Notes: generated by a model from the letters alone, not told the origin. A DNA stretch of 64,000 bases from Faecalicatena fissicatena (GCA_001028025.1 LDAQ01000029.1:4812-68811), one strand, 5' to 3'. Numbered from the stretch's first letter, positions 43,108 through 52,735 are shown. Made by a program: numbers and translations.

Positions 43108-44283
43108 ATGGAGAATTTCACATTTTACAGCCCTACATATTTTGTGTTCGGCAGAGGTAAGGAAGAGGAAACAGGGCATTACGTAAAACGTTTCGGCGGC
43201 AGTAAAGTTTTAATTCATTATGGCGGGGGGAGCGTAAAACGTTCCGGGCTGCTGGACAGAGTGAAAGCATCCCTGGAAGGGGAGGGGCTCGAATATGTAG
43301 AACTTGGGGGCGTGAAGCCAAACCCGAGAAGCGGACTGGTATACGAGGGCATTGAGCTGTGCAGGAATGAAGGCGTGGATTTTGTGCTTGCGGTAGGCGG
43401 AGGCAGCACGATTGACTCCTCAAAAGCCATTGCGGCAGGGGCAATCTATGACGGAGATTTCTGGGACTTCTATCAGGGGAAAGCAATAGACAGGGCGCTT
43501 CCGGTGGGGACGATTCTGACGATTGCGGCAGCAGGCAGCGAAGGCTCACCGGATTCTGTGATCACGAAAGAAGAGGGCATGTTCAAGCGTGGTGCCACAG
43601 GTGAAGGAATCCGTCCGGCTTTTTCAATCCTCAATCCGGAACTGACCCAGACACTGCCCGCTTATCAGACAGCATGCGGTGCAACCGATATAATGGCACA
43701 TGTATTTGAACGTTATTTTACAAATTCAAAAGACGTGGAGATTACAGACAGGCTCTGTGAGGCCGTCCTTCTTACTATGGTGAAAGAAGTACCCAGAGTG
43801 ATTGCCGATCCCGATAATTATGAAGCACGGGCCAATATTATGTGGGCAGGTATGGTTGCTCATAATAATACCTGCGGTGTGGGAAGGGAACAGGACTGGT
43901 CCAGCCACGATATCGAGCATGAGCTCAGCGCAGTGTATGACTGCGCCCATGGGGCAGGGCTTGCAGTAATATTCCCGGCGTGGATGAGGTATACTGTAGA
44001 GCATAATCCGATGAGATTTGCACAGATCGCAGTCAGGCTTTGGGGATGCCAGATGGATTTTGAAAATCCTCTGAACACGGCGCTTCAAGGGATTGAGGCC
44101 TTCAAGAGTTTCCTCGGTTCAATCGGCATGCCGGTATCCTTTGGGGAACTTGGAGCAAAAGAGGAAGATATCCCTGCCATGGCAGAAAAGAGCTGTTTTG
44201 GAGATGGAAGAAGCGGAACGCTTGGAAGTTTTGTTCAACTTGGGAAAGAAGATGTGGAAAACATATACCGGCTTGCTTTATAA
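43108..44283 (+). CDS. Iron-containing alcohol dehydrogenase (butanol dehydrogenase-like)
   Basis: Group III NAD(P)-dependent dehydrogenase reducing aldehydes to alcohols. The 391-residue protein begins MENFTFYSPTYFVFGRGKEE and has the cofactor motif AVGGGSTIDSSKAIAAGA. Iron ligands are expected in the segments GATDIMAHVFE and HDIEHELSAVYDCAHGAGLA. AAGGAGAG precedes the start. Pattern is close to the YqhD/BdhA group. It ends before a strong bidirectional terminator region. Confidence 0.93.
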   Translation: MENFTFYSPTYFVFGRGKEEETGHYVKRFGGSKVLIHYGGGSVKRSGLLDRVKASLEGEGLEYVELGGVKPNPRSGLVYEGIELCRNEGVDFVLAVGGGSTIDSSKAIAAGAIYDGDFWDFYQGKAIDRALPVGTILTIAAAGSEGSPDSVITKEEGMFKRGATGEGIRPAFSILNPELTQTLPAYQTACGATDIMAHVFERYFTNSKDVEITDRLCEAVLLTMVKEVPRVIADPDNYEARANIMWAGMVAHNNTCGVGREQDWSSHDIEHELSAVYDCAHGAGLAVIFPAWMRYTVEHNPMRFAQIAVRLWGCQMDFENPLNTALQGIEAFKSFLGSIGMPVSFGELGAKEEDIPAMAEKSCFGDGRSGTLGSFVQLGKEDVENIYRLAL

Positions 44284-44361
44284 TGTGGAAAACTGTGGCC
44301 GGACTGCGGGGCAGGGGATGCCTTCTCCGCAGATGTGAGTGGCATTAAGACATACAGAAAA

Positions 44362-44520
44362 GGGATGATATCCGGTTATAAGGATATCATCCCTCATTTT
44401 TTATCTTATAGAAAGTCCGTCTATAAGATAAAAAAGCCCTCCCGGGGGGATGCGCACTGCGGCGTAAGAGGTAGATGTCGCGGTGCGACCGCCGCAGGCG
44501 CGAGTTTCGCAAGCGAAACT
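44362..44520. terminator. Compound terminator region between convergent genes
   Basis: GGGATGATATCC/GGATATCATCCC (44362-44393) then TCATTTTTT ends the plus-strand unit. The T tract also starts a perfect 16-bp inverted repeat (44397-44412 with 44420-44435). For the minus-strand ROK gene there are AGTTTCGC-AA-GCGAAACT (44503-44520), CTGCGGCG/CGCCGCAG (44457-44497) and a GC-rich stretch running into TTTTTT on that strand (44430-44435). Confidence 0.8.
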
Positions 44521-44525
44521 CTATT

Positions 44526-45524
44526 TTAAAACATATGGTCAAATGCAATCTGGGTAAGCCCGGCAATATAAGATTCCATATAGTTCTCTTCATACCGGAT
44601 CTGCGGAAGATGTTCCTGAGGAATCGCCTTCAGGCATTTTTCACGGATCGGGTCCAGCATATCCGGGGTGAGGATCTCGCCGGTAAAGACAACGAGTGAG
44701 GGGTTCAATGTGGCGCAGTAGCATGCCAGCGCCATGGCAGCACAATCAATAATTGCCTGGTTACCCTGTTTTATCAGGTGGTGGATCTCGGTCTCGGAAT
44801 AAGGAAGATATAAAACTTCACCGGCAAAGTTGGAATATCCGTGTACAATCTTTCCGTTCAGTATAATACCAGAACCAATGCTGATATCCGGAAAAAAGGA
44901 AATCATCACAAATCCGGATTCGGAATCCTGCTGCAGGCAGTTGTTTGCATAGGATCCGTATGCAATTGCATTCATATTATTTTCCAGATAGATTGTTCTG
45001 TGAAAATCCTTCTCCAGCAGTTCTATCAGCTTACATCCATTTAATTCTTCGACTCCGCAGGAGTCAATCTTCCCATTATTATAATAGCCGGGGATGCCGA
45101 TGCTGATTGTTTTGATCCGCGGCTCCTTTGTGATCAGTTCTTCTACCAGCGTATAGATTTCGGAATAGTAAATCTCTTTGTACTGCCGGGAATTTTCAAA
45201 TATGATATTTCCCAGAAGGTCGACGACTGCGTAGTTGATATGCTTCTGCCCGTCTGTGACAGCGGGAAACAGGCAGCAGATATAAGAATAATCTTTGTTA
45301 AACTTGTAGGACTTGGGTGGTCGCCCTACGGATGGTGTGCCGGTTTCGATAGGTATGATCTCCTGGCTTTCCGTTAATTCGTTCAAAATGGTATTGCAGG
45401 TTGCTATACTCAATCCTGTAATCTGTGCAACAGAATGCTTTGTTCCGGATGGTACAGAACGCAAAACATTTTTGATCAGATTTACATTATGTAATTTGAC
45501 TTGATTAAAAGTAGTTATTTCCAA
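44526..45524 (-). CDS. ROK-family transcription regulator
   Basis: A NagC/XylR-type repressor. The 332-residue protein has an N-terminal winged helix (QVKLHNVNLIKNVLRSV, SVAQITGLSIATCNTILNEL, VGRPPKSYKFN) and a ROK kinase-like effector domain (ISIGIPGYYNNGKID, NNMNAIAYGSY). The usual ROK zinc cysteines are not evident. It is divergent from the polyol dehydrogenase operon, with a 265-bp shared upstream region rich in TTATAAA repeats, so it most likely represses that operon. Confidence 0.9.
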   Translation of the reverse strand: MEITTFNQVKLHNVNLIKNVLRSVPSGTKHSVAQITGLSIATCNTILNELTESQEIIPIETGTPSVGRPPKSYKFNKDYSYICCLFPAVTDGQKHINYAVVDLLGNIIFENSRQYKEIYYSEIYTLVEELITKEPRIKTISIGIPGYYNNGKIDSCGVEELNGCKLIELLEKDFHRTIYLENNMNAIAYGSYANNCLQQDSESGFVMISFFPDISIGSGIILNGKIVHGYSNFAGEVLYLPYSETEIHHLIKQGNQAIIDCAAMALACYCATLNPSLVVFTGEILTPDMLDPIREKCLKAIPQEHLPQIRYEENYMESYIAGLTQIAFDHMF

Positions 45525-45681
45525 AATGAATCTTCCTTTCCCTAGAGGTCCAATATTTAACTGGTTATAAAAACGATTATATAATCTCAGAACATTATTT
45601 GCAAGTGATATTTACTTGTTTTATTACTTTGTTTTAGGAAAATATCACAATTTTGCAAGTGCGTTTTTGTCTATAATGCTA

Positions 45682-45748
45682 ATTATTATAAACGTTAGAA
45701 AAATGTTTATAATAATGTATTGACATAATTAAATTCCGAACGTATTAT
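45682..45748 (+). promoter_or_regulatory. Operator-like inverted repeat and promoter of the polyol operon
   Basis: ATTATTATAAAC (45682-45693) and GTTTATAATAAT (45705-45716) are perfect 12-bp arms 11 bases apart. They directly precede TTGACA (45720-45725), a 17-bp spacer and TATTAT (45743-45748). Related TTATAAAAAC sequences occur near 45564 and over the -10, so several ROK sites are likely. Confidence 0.8.
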
Positions 45749-45789
45749 AAAAACAAGTTACAAAGAGCTGGAAGGAGAAAAGTAGAAAA

Positions 45790-46827
45790 ATGAAAAATGA
45801 AGCGGTATATCTTTTAGAAAACAGAAAAATGGAAATCCGTGAAACAGAAATGCCCGAATGCAGCCAGGGGTATGTAAAGGTTAAGGTTCAGTACTGTGGA
45901 GTATGTGGATCAGATGTACATCTTTACCAGTACGGTGAGCCGGCATGGCCGGATATCTATCCATACATACTGGGGCATGAATGCGCCGGAGAAGTCGTAG
46001 AGACCGGTGAAGGCGTTACAAAACTAAAGGTCGGAGATAAGGTGGCCTTAGAGCCGGGAATCACATGCGGCAAATGCGAGTGGTGTAAAAGCGGCAAATA
46101 CAACCTTTGCCCGGACGTGAAGTTCCTGTCTGCGCCTCCCTATAATGGAGCGTTCCGCAAATATATTGTGCATCCGGAGGAATTATGCTTTAAACTCCCG
46201 GAACAGATGTCTGTTCTTGAAGGGGCGCTCGTTGAGCCGCTTGCAGTTGGAATGAATGCAGTTAAGAATTCTCAGATCACGGTTGGGGATAAGGCTGTCA
46301 TTCTAGGAGCAGGATGTATAGGACTTGTCACACTGCTTTCCCTGAAGTCCATGGGGGTAATGGATATCACGGTGGTGGATTTGTTTGATATCCGCCTGGA
46401 CAAAGCCATGGAGCTTGGTGCGGCGAGGGTGATCAACGGGAAAGAGACAGATGTTATCGAAGAATATATGAAGATCACGGAGGGCCGCGGTGCAGATTTT
46501 GTGTATGAGACAGCAGGCAGCGCAGTGACAACGGGCCAGAGCGTTTCGTTAGTGAAGCGGGGCGGTACCATCATGATGATTGGAAATGTGGTGGGAGAGA
46601 CGAAGTTCAATTTCCAGCTTCTTGTAGATAAAGAAGTGACCATTTTATCCAACTTCAGATACCGCAATATCTATCCGGTTGCCATTGATGCAGTTGCATC
46701 GGGCACACTGCCGATTGATAAGATTATATCTACAATCTATGATTTTGAAGATACACAAAAGGCGTTTGAAGACTGTATTTCCAATAAGCAGTCTATGGTA
46801 AAAGCGGTTGTGAAAGTAGAGGAATAG
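45790..46827 (+). CDS. Zinc-dependent polyol dehydrogenase (sorbitol/xylitol type)
   Basis: Oxidises a sugar alcohol to a ketose with NAD. The 345-residue MDR protein has the catalytic zinc residues in CGVCGSDVHLY and GHECAGEV, the structural zinc cysteines CGKCEWCKSGKYNLC, VEPLAVGMNAV as in sorbitol dehydrogenases, and the GAGCIGL nucleotide motif. First gene of the operon controlled by the ROK operator. It is followed two bases later by a PfkB kinase, fitting polyol to ketose to ketose phosphate. Confidence 0.9.
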   Translation: MKNEAVYLLENRKMEIRETEMPECSQGYVKVKVQYCGVCGSDVHLYQYGEPAWPDIYPYILGHECAGEVVETGEGVTKLKVGDKVALEPGITCGKCEWCKSGKYNLCPDVKFLSAPPYNGAFRKYIVHPEELCFKLPEQMSVLEGALVEPLAVGMNAVKNSQITVGDKAVILGAGCIGLVTLLSLKSMGVMDITVVDLFDIRLDKAMELGAARVINGKETDVIEEYMKITEGRGADFVYETAGSAVTTGQSVSLVKRGGTIMMIGNVVGETKFNFQLLVDKEVTILSNFRYRNIYPVAIDAVASGTLPIDKIISTIYDFEDTQKAFEDCISNKQSMVKAVVKVEE

Positions 46828-46829
46828 CA

Positions 46830-47783
46830 ATGGGACAGAATTTTGAAGTAATTTGTGTTGGGATGGCAGTTGCGGATATTCTGGTAAAGGGAATGAACGG
46901 CATGCCTACGGAAGGCACCACCGGATTTGTGGACAGTATAGATATGAAGACCGGAGGAGATGCGGTAAATGAGGCCGTAACGCTTGCGGATCTGGGACAC
47001 CGGGCCGGGCTGCTGACGCTGGTGGGAGACGATGTCCAGGGAAGATTTATCATCGAAAACTGCCGGAAATGTAACGTGGATACGGAAGGAATCGCGGTCA
47101 GCAAAGCGTATCCTACCTCCACCAGCATTGTCCTCGTGGGCGGGAACGGAGAGCGGAGCTTTCTCTCAAGAAAAGGCGGGACGGCAGATGAGTTTGCCCT
47201 GGCTGATGTTGCTCTCGAGAAAATTCAAAAAGGAGTAAAGGCGGTATCCATTGCCAGCCTGTTCTGCAGTGAGCAGCTGAACGATGCGGAGAATTACGCA
47301 ATCTTAAGGAAGGCAAAGGAGGCCGGTGCATTTACGATCGCAGATCTGGTGCTGAACCGGAAAGAGTGTACGCTGGATGAGATTAAGGATACTCTTTCCC
47401 TGCTTGATTATATTGTGCCGAGCAGAGATGAGGCGGAACATTTTACCGGGAAAAAAGATCTGGAGGATATTGCGGAGACATTTCACGGGTATGGCGTAAA
47501 AAATGTGATCATAAAGCTGGGGAATGACGGTGTCTATGCCCATACCGGACAGGAAACACTGCGGGTACCCACTTTTGCAGCGGAAGTTGTGGATACAACC
47601 GGAGCGGGGGACAACTTTATGGCAGGATTTATATCAGGCCTGATCCGGGGATGTAAGCTCATAGAGTGTCTGGAATTCGGGAGTGCCGTATCTGCCATAT
47701 CTATAGGCCATGTGGGGGCAACAGGGGCTATAAAAAGCAGGACACAGGTTCAAAATTTATTAAACAAACTGAAAAAGCAGTAA
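46830..47783 (+). CDS. PfkB-family carbohydrate kinase
   Basis: Phosphorylates the ketose made by the neighbouring dehydrogenases. The 317-residue protein has GGDAVNEAVTLADLGHRAG near residue 39 and DTTGAGDNFMAGFISGL with the catalytic Asp. The final segment SIGHVGATGAI is typical of fructokinase/2-dehydro-3-deoxygluconokinase relatives. GAGGAATAGCA lies before the start, inside the previous gene's end. Exact substrate unknown. Confidence 0.9.
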   Translation: MGQNFEVICVGMAVADILVKGMNGMPTEGTTGFVDSIDMKTGGDAVNEAVTLADLGHRAGLLTLVGDDVQGRFIIENCRKCNVDTEGIAVSKAYPTSTSIVLVGGNGERSFLSRKGGTADEFALADVALEKIQKGVKAVSIASLFCSEQLNDAENYAILRKAKEAGAFTIADLVLNRKECTLDEIKDTLSLLDYIVPSRDEAEHFTGKKDLEDIAETFHGYGVKNVIIKLGNDGVYAHTGQETLRVPTFAAEVVDTTGAGDNFMAGFISGLIRGCKLIECLEFGSAVSAISIGHVGATGAIKSRTQVQNLLNKLKKQ

Positions 47784-47813
47784 ACAGCTGCGGCGAATAA
47801 TGGAGGAAGCAAG

Positions 47814-48884
47814 ATGAAAGCAGTAATTAAAAAAGACTATGGACCATATGAACTGGAGTATACAGAGATTCCAAAACCCGTGGTGGGAGAAAATGACGTG
47901 CTGATCAAGGTGAAAGCAGCGGCAATCTGCGGCTCAGATCTGGGGCTGTACTACGATACGGTGGAAGGGAAAACTGTGGATTATCCGATCGTTATAGGCC
48001 ACGAATTTGCCGGGGAGATCTGTGAGACAGGAAAAAATGTAACGAGATGGAAAAAGGGCGACAGAGTGGTATCAGACAATACCGGCTATGTATGCGGTGA
48101 ATGCTATGCCTGCGGAAGCGGAGAATATCTTTTCTGTTCCCACAGAAAAGGGATGGGGAATGATATGGACGGCGGATTCGCAGAATACGTAAAAATACCG
48201 GGACAGGTACTGCAGGCATTTCCGAACTGTCTCTACAGAATTCCGGACAATGCAGAGTTTGAAGATGCTGCCATGATGGATCCGTGCTGTAATGGATACA
48301 AAGCGGTGATCCAGGAAGGCGGTTTGCTGCCGGGGCAGAATGTGGTCGTTTTCGGAGCAGGAGCGCTTGGTTTGTTCAGTATGATTGCGGCGAAAAACGG
48401 TGGGGCAGGAAGAATCATTGCCGTTGGTATGTCAGAGGATGAAAAAGTCCGTTTTCCACTGGCCAAAAAGCTGGGTGCGACAGATGTGGTAGTTGCAGAT
48501 AAAGAGAATGCAGTAGAGAGATGCCGCGAGATTGCAGGGGAAGAGGGTGTTGCTCTGATTATTGACTGTGCGGGTGCTCCGATTGTCCTGAAACAGGCGA
48601 TTGACATTGTTAGAAACGGCGGAAAGATCGTAAAAATCGGATACAGCAAAAATCCGGTTGACTTTTCACTGGATGCTATGGCTCTGAAAGGCGTTTCATT
48701 AATCGGGCATATGGGTTATGACTCCACATCATGGAAAAACTGTCTCCGTTTACTGGAAAAAGGAGAGGTGGACATGAAAGCGCTGATTTCACACAGAATG
48801 CCGCTGTCCCAGTGGAAAGAAGGAATCGAACTTGTTAAAAATAAGGAAGCAACGAAAGTGATTTTATTACCAGAGGAGGAGTAG
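47814..48884 (+). CDS. Second zinc-dependent alcohol/polyol dehydrogenase
   Basis: A 356-residue MDR protein, a distant paralogue of the first dehydrogenase. It has AAICGSDLGLYYD, GHEFAGEI, structural zinc cysteines CGECYACGSGEYLFC, and GAGALGLFSMIAA. The VEPLAVG motif of sorbitol dehydrogenases is replaced by MMDPCCNGYKAV, so the substrate differs. Two dehydrogenases of opposite preference could isomerise a polyol through a ketose. The next gene starts four bases later. Confidence 0.9.
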   Translation: MKAVIKKDYGPYELEYTEIPKPVVGENDVLIKVKAAAICGSDLGLYYDTVEGKTVDYPIVIGHEFAGEICETGKNVTRWKKGDRVVSDNTGYVCGECYACGSGEYLFCSHRKGMGNDMDGGFAEYVKIPGQVLQAFPNCLYRIPDNAEFEDAAMMDPCCNGYKAVIQEGGLLPGQNVVVFGAGALGLFSMIAAKNGGAGRIIAVGMSEDEKVRFPLAKKLGATDVVVADKENAVERCREIAGEEGVALIIDCAGAPIVLKQAIDIVRNGGKIVKIGYSKNPVDFSLDAMALKGVSLIGHMGYDSTSWKNCLRLLEKGEVDMKALISHRMPLSQWKEGIELVKNKEATKVILLPEEE

Positions 48885-48887
48885 AAG

Positions 48888-50339
48888 ATGATTGCAATGA
48901 AAATGCTGGCGGGCAAAGAGTTTGTTAATGCGAGTGACAAGGCTGTACAGAACGTGGTAAATCCGGCCACACAGGAAGTGATCGGAACCGTTCCTGGGGC
49001 TACAAAAGAAGATGTGAAGCGGGCCATTGAGACCGCAGTGGAAGGGCAGAAGGAATGGGCCGGGCGCACAGTCAGAGAGCGCACCGGGCTGCTGAAGAAA
49101 TTTGCCGGGATGGTGATGGAGCGCAGACTGGAGCTGGGAGAGATCCTGGCGAAAGAATCCGGAAAGCCGTACATGAAAGAAGCTGTCTGGGAATTCGATT
49201 CTGTGGCATATGTATTTGAAGGCTCCTGTGAAGTGGCGAAGCACTATTATGGGAAAACTATGCCGATCGGTACGGAACCGGGATATGACAGCGATATCCA
49301 GTTTACCATTCATGAGACTCTGGGTGTGATTGCATGTATTATTCCCTTTAACTTCCCGCCGGCCATCTGGTCCTTTAAAGTGGCTGCAGCACTGGCCGCA
49401 GGAAACGCAGTCATTGTAAAGGCTCCTTCCTACAATCCGATGGCTGTACTTAAACTGCATGAGATGTTAGTGGAAGCAGGGGTTCCGGCATCCGTAGTCC
49501 AGGTTCTGACAGGTAGCGGCGCGAAGATCGGGGACTGGCTGGTAAACGATGGACGAATCGCATCCGTAAACTTTACCGGCAGTACAGAAGTGGGCGTGAG
49601 TATTGCGAAGGCTGCGGCAAACCATCTTACGGCTTACCAGTTCGAGCTGGGCGGCAATGATCCGTTTATCGTATATGAAGATGCGGATATGGATCTTGCA
49701 GTGAAAGAAGCGGGAGACCAGTGCCGGAACAACAGGCAGTGCTGTACAGGCTCCAAGCGTTTTCTGATCCACAACTCCAAAAAGGAAGAATTCGTGAGCA
49801 GGCTGATTTCAGAGTATCTGGAGAAGGAGGTCATAGGCGATCCGATGGATCCTGAGGTAACCATGGGGCCGATGATATCAGAAAGGGCGGCAAAAGGGGT
49901 AGAAGAGCAGGTGAACCTGACGGTTTCACAGGGCGCTAAGATCGTGTATGGCGGGAAGCGCAGCGGTGCTTTCTATCAGCCTACAATTCTTATAGATGTG
50001 ACACCGGATATGGATATTGCCAGGGATATGGAAGTATTTGGACCGGTGTGGCCAGTCATTGGATTTGATACAATGGAAGAGGCTGTTGAGATAGCCAACA
50101 GCTCCGTTTACGGACTGGGCGGGGGCGTATTTTCCAGGGATATCAAGACCTGCATGAAGACAGCAAAAGCGCTGAAAACCGGTCATATTGCGATCAATGG
50201 TTCTGGTAATTTCCGGGCAGCGGAACTGCCGTTTGGCGGTGGGAAACCCATGAGCGGGAACAGCAGGGAAAGCCTTTCTGCAGTCATGGATGAAGTGACA
50301 CAGTCAAAGTCAATTGTCTTGAGATATGTACTGGATTAG
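48888..50339 (+). CDS. NAD(P)-dependent aldehyde dehydrogenase
   Basis: Oxidises an aldehyde to an acid. The 483-residue protein has the catalytic Glu253 in ELGGND and the nucleophile in NNRQCCTGSKR (Cys285 or Cys286, the first being at the usual place), plus FTGSTEVG and VFGPV. The pattern is close to lactaldehyde/glycolaldehyde or non-phosphorylating glyceraldehyde-3-P dehydrogenases. In this operon it would remove the aldehyde released by the aldolase encoded next. Confidence 0.92.
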   Translation: MIAMKMLAGKEFVNASDKAVQNVVNPATQEVIGTVPGATKEDVKRAIETAVEGQKEWAGRTVRERTGLLKKFAGMVMERRLELGEILAKESGKPYMKEAVWEFDSVAYVFEGSCEVAKHYYGKTMPIGTEPGYDSDIQFTIHETLGVIACIIPFNFPPAIWSFKVAAALAAGNAVIVKAPSYNPMAVLKLHEMLVEAGVPASVVQVLTGSGAKIGDWLVNDGRIASVNFTGSTEVGVSIAKAAANHLTAYQFELGGNDPFIVYEDADMDLAVKEAGDQCRNNRQCCTGSKRFLIHNSKKEEFVSRLISEYLEKEVIGDPMDPEVTMGPMISERAAKGVEEQVNLTVSQGAKIVYGGKRSGAFYQPTILIDVTPDMDIARDMEVFGPVWPVIGFDTMEEAVEIANSSVYGLGGGVFSRDIKTCMKTAKALKTGHIAINGSGNFRAAELPFGGGKPMSGNSRESLSAVMDEVTQSKSIVLRYVLD

Positions 50340-50351
50340 GAGGACAAAAAC

Positions 50352-51203
50352 ATGGAGCTTGTAACTATGAAAGAGCTGATGGAGGAGGCACACAGGGGAC
50401 ATTATGCAGTCCCTGCCTTTAATGTCTGCAATCTGGAGACGATACAGGGAGTGCTGGAAGAGGCCGAGGAAATGCAGGCGCCGGTTATCCTGCAGACGCA
50501 CTGGTCGGAAGCTTATTATTCCACGCCACAGACTGTTGTGGATATGGTCCGGAGCGTGGGGAAAAATAAAAGAATCAGGGCAGCAGTACATCTCGACCAT
50601 GGTTCTTCCTATGAAGATGCGGTAAGATGTATACAAGGTGGATTTAACAGCGTCATGTATGATGGCTCACAGCTTCCTCTGGATGAGAATATCAGAATTC
50701 TGAAACAGGTTGTTGAGCTTGCCGGATATGCGAAGGTCACTGTAGAAGGCGAGATCGGAACCATCGGACAGACATCGGAGATGGGAGAGAAGCTGGAAAA
50801 ATCGTACCTGACTTCACCCAAAGATGCCCAAAAGCTTGTGGATGAGACCCAAATAGACTGCCTTGCCGTTGCGATCGGAAATGCACATGGTTTCTATACA
50901 GAGAATCCAAAGCTGGATTTTGACCGCCTCAAAGAGATCACGGAAGTAGTGAAGATACCGCTGGTACTGCACGGCGGAACCGGCATTCCCGAAGAACAGA
51001 TACAAAAAGCAATCACAATGGGAGTCTGCAAGGTCAATTTCAGTACAGTGCTGCGGAAATCCTTTATCAGTGAAATGCAGGCATTTATGGAGGCGGATCC
51101 TGAGAATCTGGGATTAATGGATATTCTGGACGCAGGTAAGAATTCAATGAAGGCGGCTGTAAAAGAATCTGTGGAAATGTGCATGTGTCAGGGGAAATTG
51201 TAG
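50352..51203 (+). CDS. Class II ketose-bisphosphate aldolase
   Basis: Zinc aldolase splitting a ketose-1,6-bisphosphate (or related 1-phosphate) to dihydroxyacetone phosphate and an aldehyde. The 283-residue protein has AVPAFNVCNLETIQG, the metal motif HLDHGSS, VEGEIGTIGQTSE, GNAHGFY and LHGGTGIPEEQI. It belongs to the FbaA/GatY/KbaY group; the exact member cannot be set. AGGAGGAC precedes the start. Together with the kinase and aldehyde dehydrogenase it completes a catabolic route. Confidence 0.92.
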   Translation: MELVTMKELMEEAHRGHYAVPAFNVCNLETIQGVLEEAEEMQAPVILQTHWSEAYYSTPQTVVDMVRSVGKNKRIRAAVHLDHGSSYEDAVRCIQGGFNSVMYDGSQLPLDENIRILKQVVELAGYAKVTVEGEIGTIGQTSEMGEKLEKSYLTSPKDAQKLVDETQIDCLAVAIGNAHGFYTENPKLDFDRLKEITEVVKIPLVLHGGTGIPEEQIQKAITMGVCKVNFSTVLRKSFISEMQAFMEADPENLGLMDILDAGKNSMKAAVKESVEMCMCQGKL

Positions 51204-51262
51204 ATGTGGCGAGAGCATGGAAGTGGATCCGCTGCTAAGCTGTGGAATAAAAGGAGGGCGTT

Positions 51263-52636
51263 ATGGAAAGGAAAGAAACAGATATTAAGATTCCCCTGAT
51301 CGGGAAAATCGCATATGGAATGGGTGATGTCGGCTGTACATTCAGCTGGGCGTTTGTTGGAAGTTTTCTGATGATTTTTTATACAGATGTATTTGGTATC
51401 AGCATGAGTGCAGTGGCGGCTCTCATGCTCGTATCAAGAGTCTGGGATGCGGTCAATGATCCTATGATCGGAAGCCTGTCAGACAGGACGAGAACAAAAT
51501 GGGGGACATACCGTCCGTGGCTGCTCATTGCGGCCCCGATTACGGCAGTGATATTGATTGTCACATTCTGGGCACATCCGGACTGGTCCGCAACCAGCAA
51601 AGTTGTCTATATGGTTATTACATACGGATTGTTAGTTACAGGGTATACCGCAGTGAATATTCCATATGGAACCTTATGCGGAGCGATGACGCAGAATTTT
51701 GAAGAACGTGCAAAAATCACCACATTCCGGTCAACTTTTGCGATGGCGGCAACTGCTATTCTGAATGTTATTACAGTGCCGTTGATTGACAGAATGGGAC
51801 AGGGCAGCTCCACACAGGGGTACCTTCTGGTGGCAATTGTATATGGCTGTATTTTTGCTGCATGTCATTTCTTCTGTTTTGCCAAAACAAAAGAGGTTGT
51901 CCAGGTCGAAAAGACGGAGAAAATCAACTTAAAGATGCAGCTGAAAAGTGTGATACACAACAAGCCGTTCTTACTTGTGCTGATTGGACAATGCCTGATG
52001 GGATTTACCTTCTATGCAAGAAATTCAGACATTCTTTATTATTTTACATATGTAGAAGGAAATGTGAAACTGTTTTCTATCTATTCTGCAGTTTTACTTA
52101 TCCCCGGAATCTTTGGGGCCGCAAGCTACCCGCTGGTGTTTAAATTTACCCACAACAAGGGCTGGGCATCTGCATTTTTTGCAATTGGAACCGGCGTCAG
52201 CATCATTGCTTTTTATTGGTTCTCAATGTCAGATAATCCGGTAGCGTTCTGTGTCATTGCGGGGATATCATGGTTCTTCCTCTGCGGGCACAATTCAGGT
52301 ATTTACGCTATGATTCCGGACTGCGTGGAATATGGTGAGTTGAAGACCGGTGTCAGAAATGATGGCTTTCTGTACTCGCTGTCCTCTCTGTCTAATAAGA
52401 TTGGCATGGCATTGGGATCTTCACTGGTGGCCTCGGTTCTGGGAGCAGCAGGGTATGTTGCGAATCAGCAGCAGAATGAAACAGTTCTGACGGTTATGAA
52501 GCTGTTTTTCAGTGTGATTCCGGGGGCAGTCTGGCTGCTGATGGCTCTTGCTTATCTGTTTTACAGGCTGGATAAAAGAAAGTATGCTCAGATTCTGATA
52601 GAACTAAAAAATAAAAAATCTGGTGCAGAATCATAA
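51263..52636 (+). CDS. GPH-family sugar:cation symporter
   Basis: MelB-like transporter bringing the polyol or glycoside into the cell with Na+ or H+. The 457-residue membrane protein has about twelve hydrophobic segments, the N-terminal IPLIGKIAYGMGDVGCTFSW and the cytoplasmic motif NDPMIGSLSDRTRTKWGTYRPW. There is no C-terminal IIA domain. AAAGGAGGGC precedes the start. Last gene of the ROK-controlled operon; the solo tail element begins seven bases after its stop. Confidence 0.92.
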   Translation: MERKETDIKIPLIGKIAYGMGDVGCTFSWAFVGSFLMIFYTDVFGISMSAVAALMLVSRVWDAVNDPMIGSLSDRTRTKWGTYRPWLLIAAPITAVILIVTFWAHPDWSATSKVVYMVITYGLLVTGYTAVNIPYGTLCGAMTQNFEERAKITTFRSTFAMAATAILNVITVPLIDRMGQGSSTQGYLLVAIVYGCIFAACHFFCFAKTKEVVQVEKTEKINLKMQLKSVIHNKPFLLVLIGQCLMGFTFYARNSDILYYFTYVEGNVKLFSIYSAVLLIPGIFGAASYPLVFKFTHNKGWASAFFAIGTGVSIIAFYWFSMSDNPVAFCVIAGISWFFLCGHNSGIYAMIPDCVEYGELKTGVRNDGFLYSLSSLSNKIGMALGSSLVASVLGAAGYVANQQQNETVLTVMKLFFSVIPGAVWLLMALAYLFYRLDKRKYAQILIELKNKKSGAES

Positions 52637-52642
52637 GGAGCT

Positions 52643-52735
52643 TAGCTGGTACATCAGGCCGGTAGAAAAAGTTCAGCTTTGGGAGGGACTCTGAACCGGG
52701 GAGGCGTATGAATTCGTTTGGGGGAACGTAATGGC
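52643..52735 (+). other. Solo copy of the palindrome tail element
   Basis: AGCTGGTACATCAGGCCGG begins a segment aligning with the tail at 40552-40645, but with no long palindrome before it. It lies seven bases after the symporter stop codon, the same kind of place as the full elements. The rest of the 361-bp gap has a possible 13-codon ORF and the promoter of the next unit. Confidence 0.65.

Noticed and set aside
44397..44435. The 16-bp A/T-rich inverted repeat as an insertion-sequence end.
   Set aside because: It uses the T tract of the adjacent terminator and has no transposase or second end nearby; it fits a bidirectional termination region.
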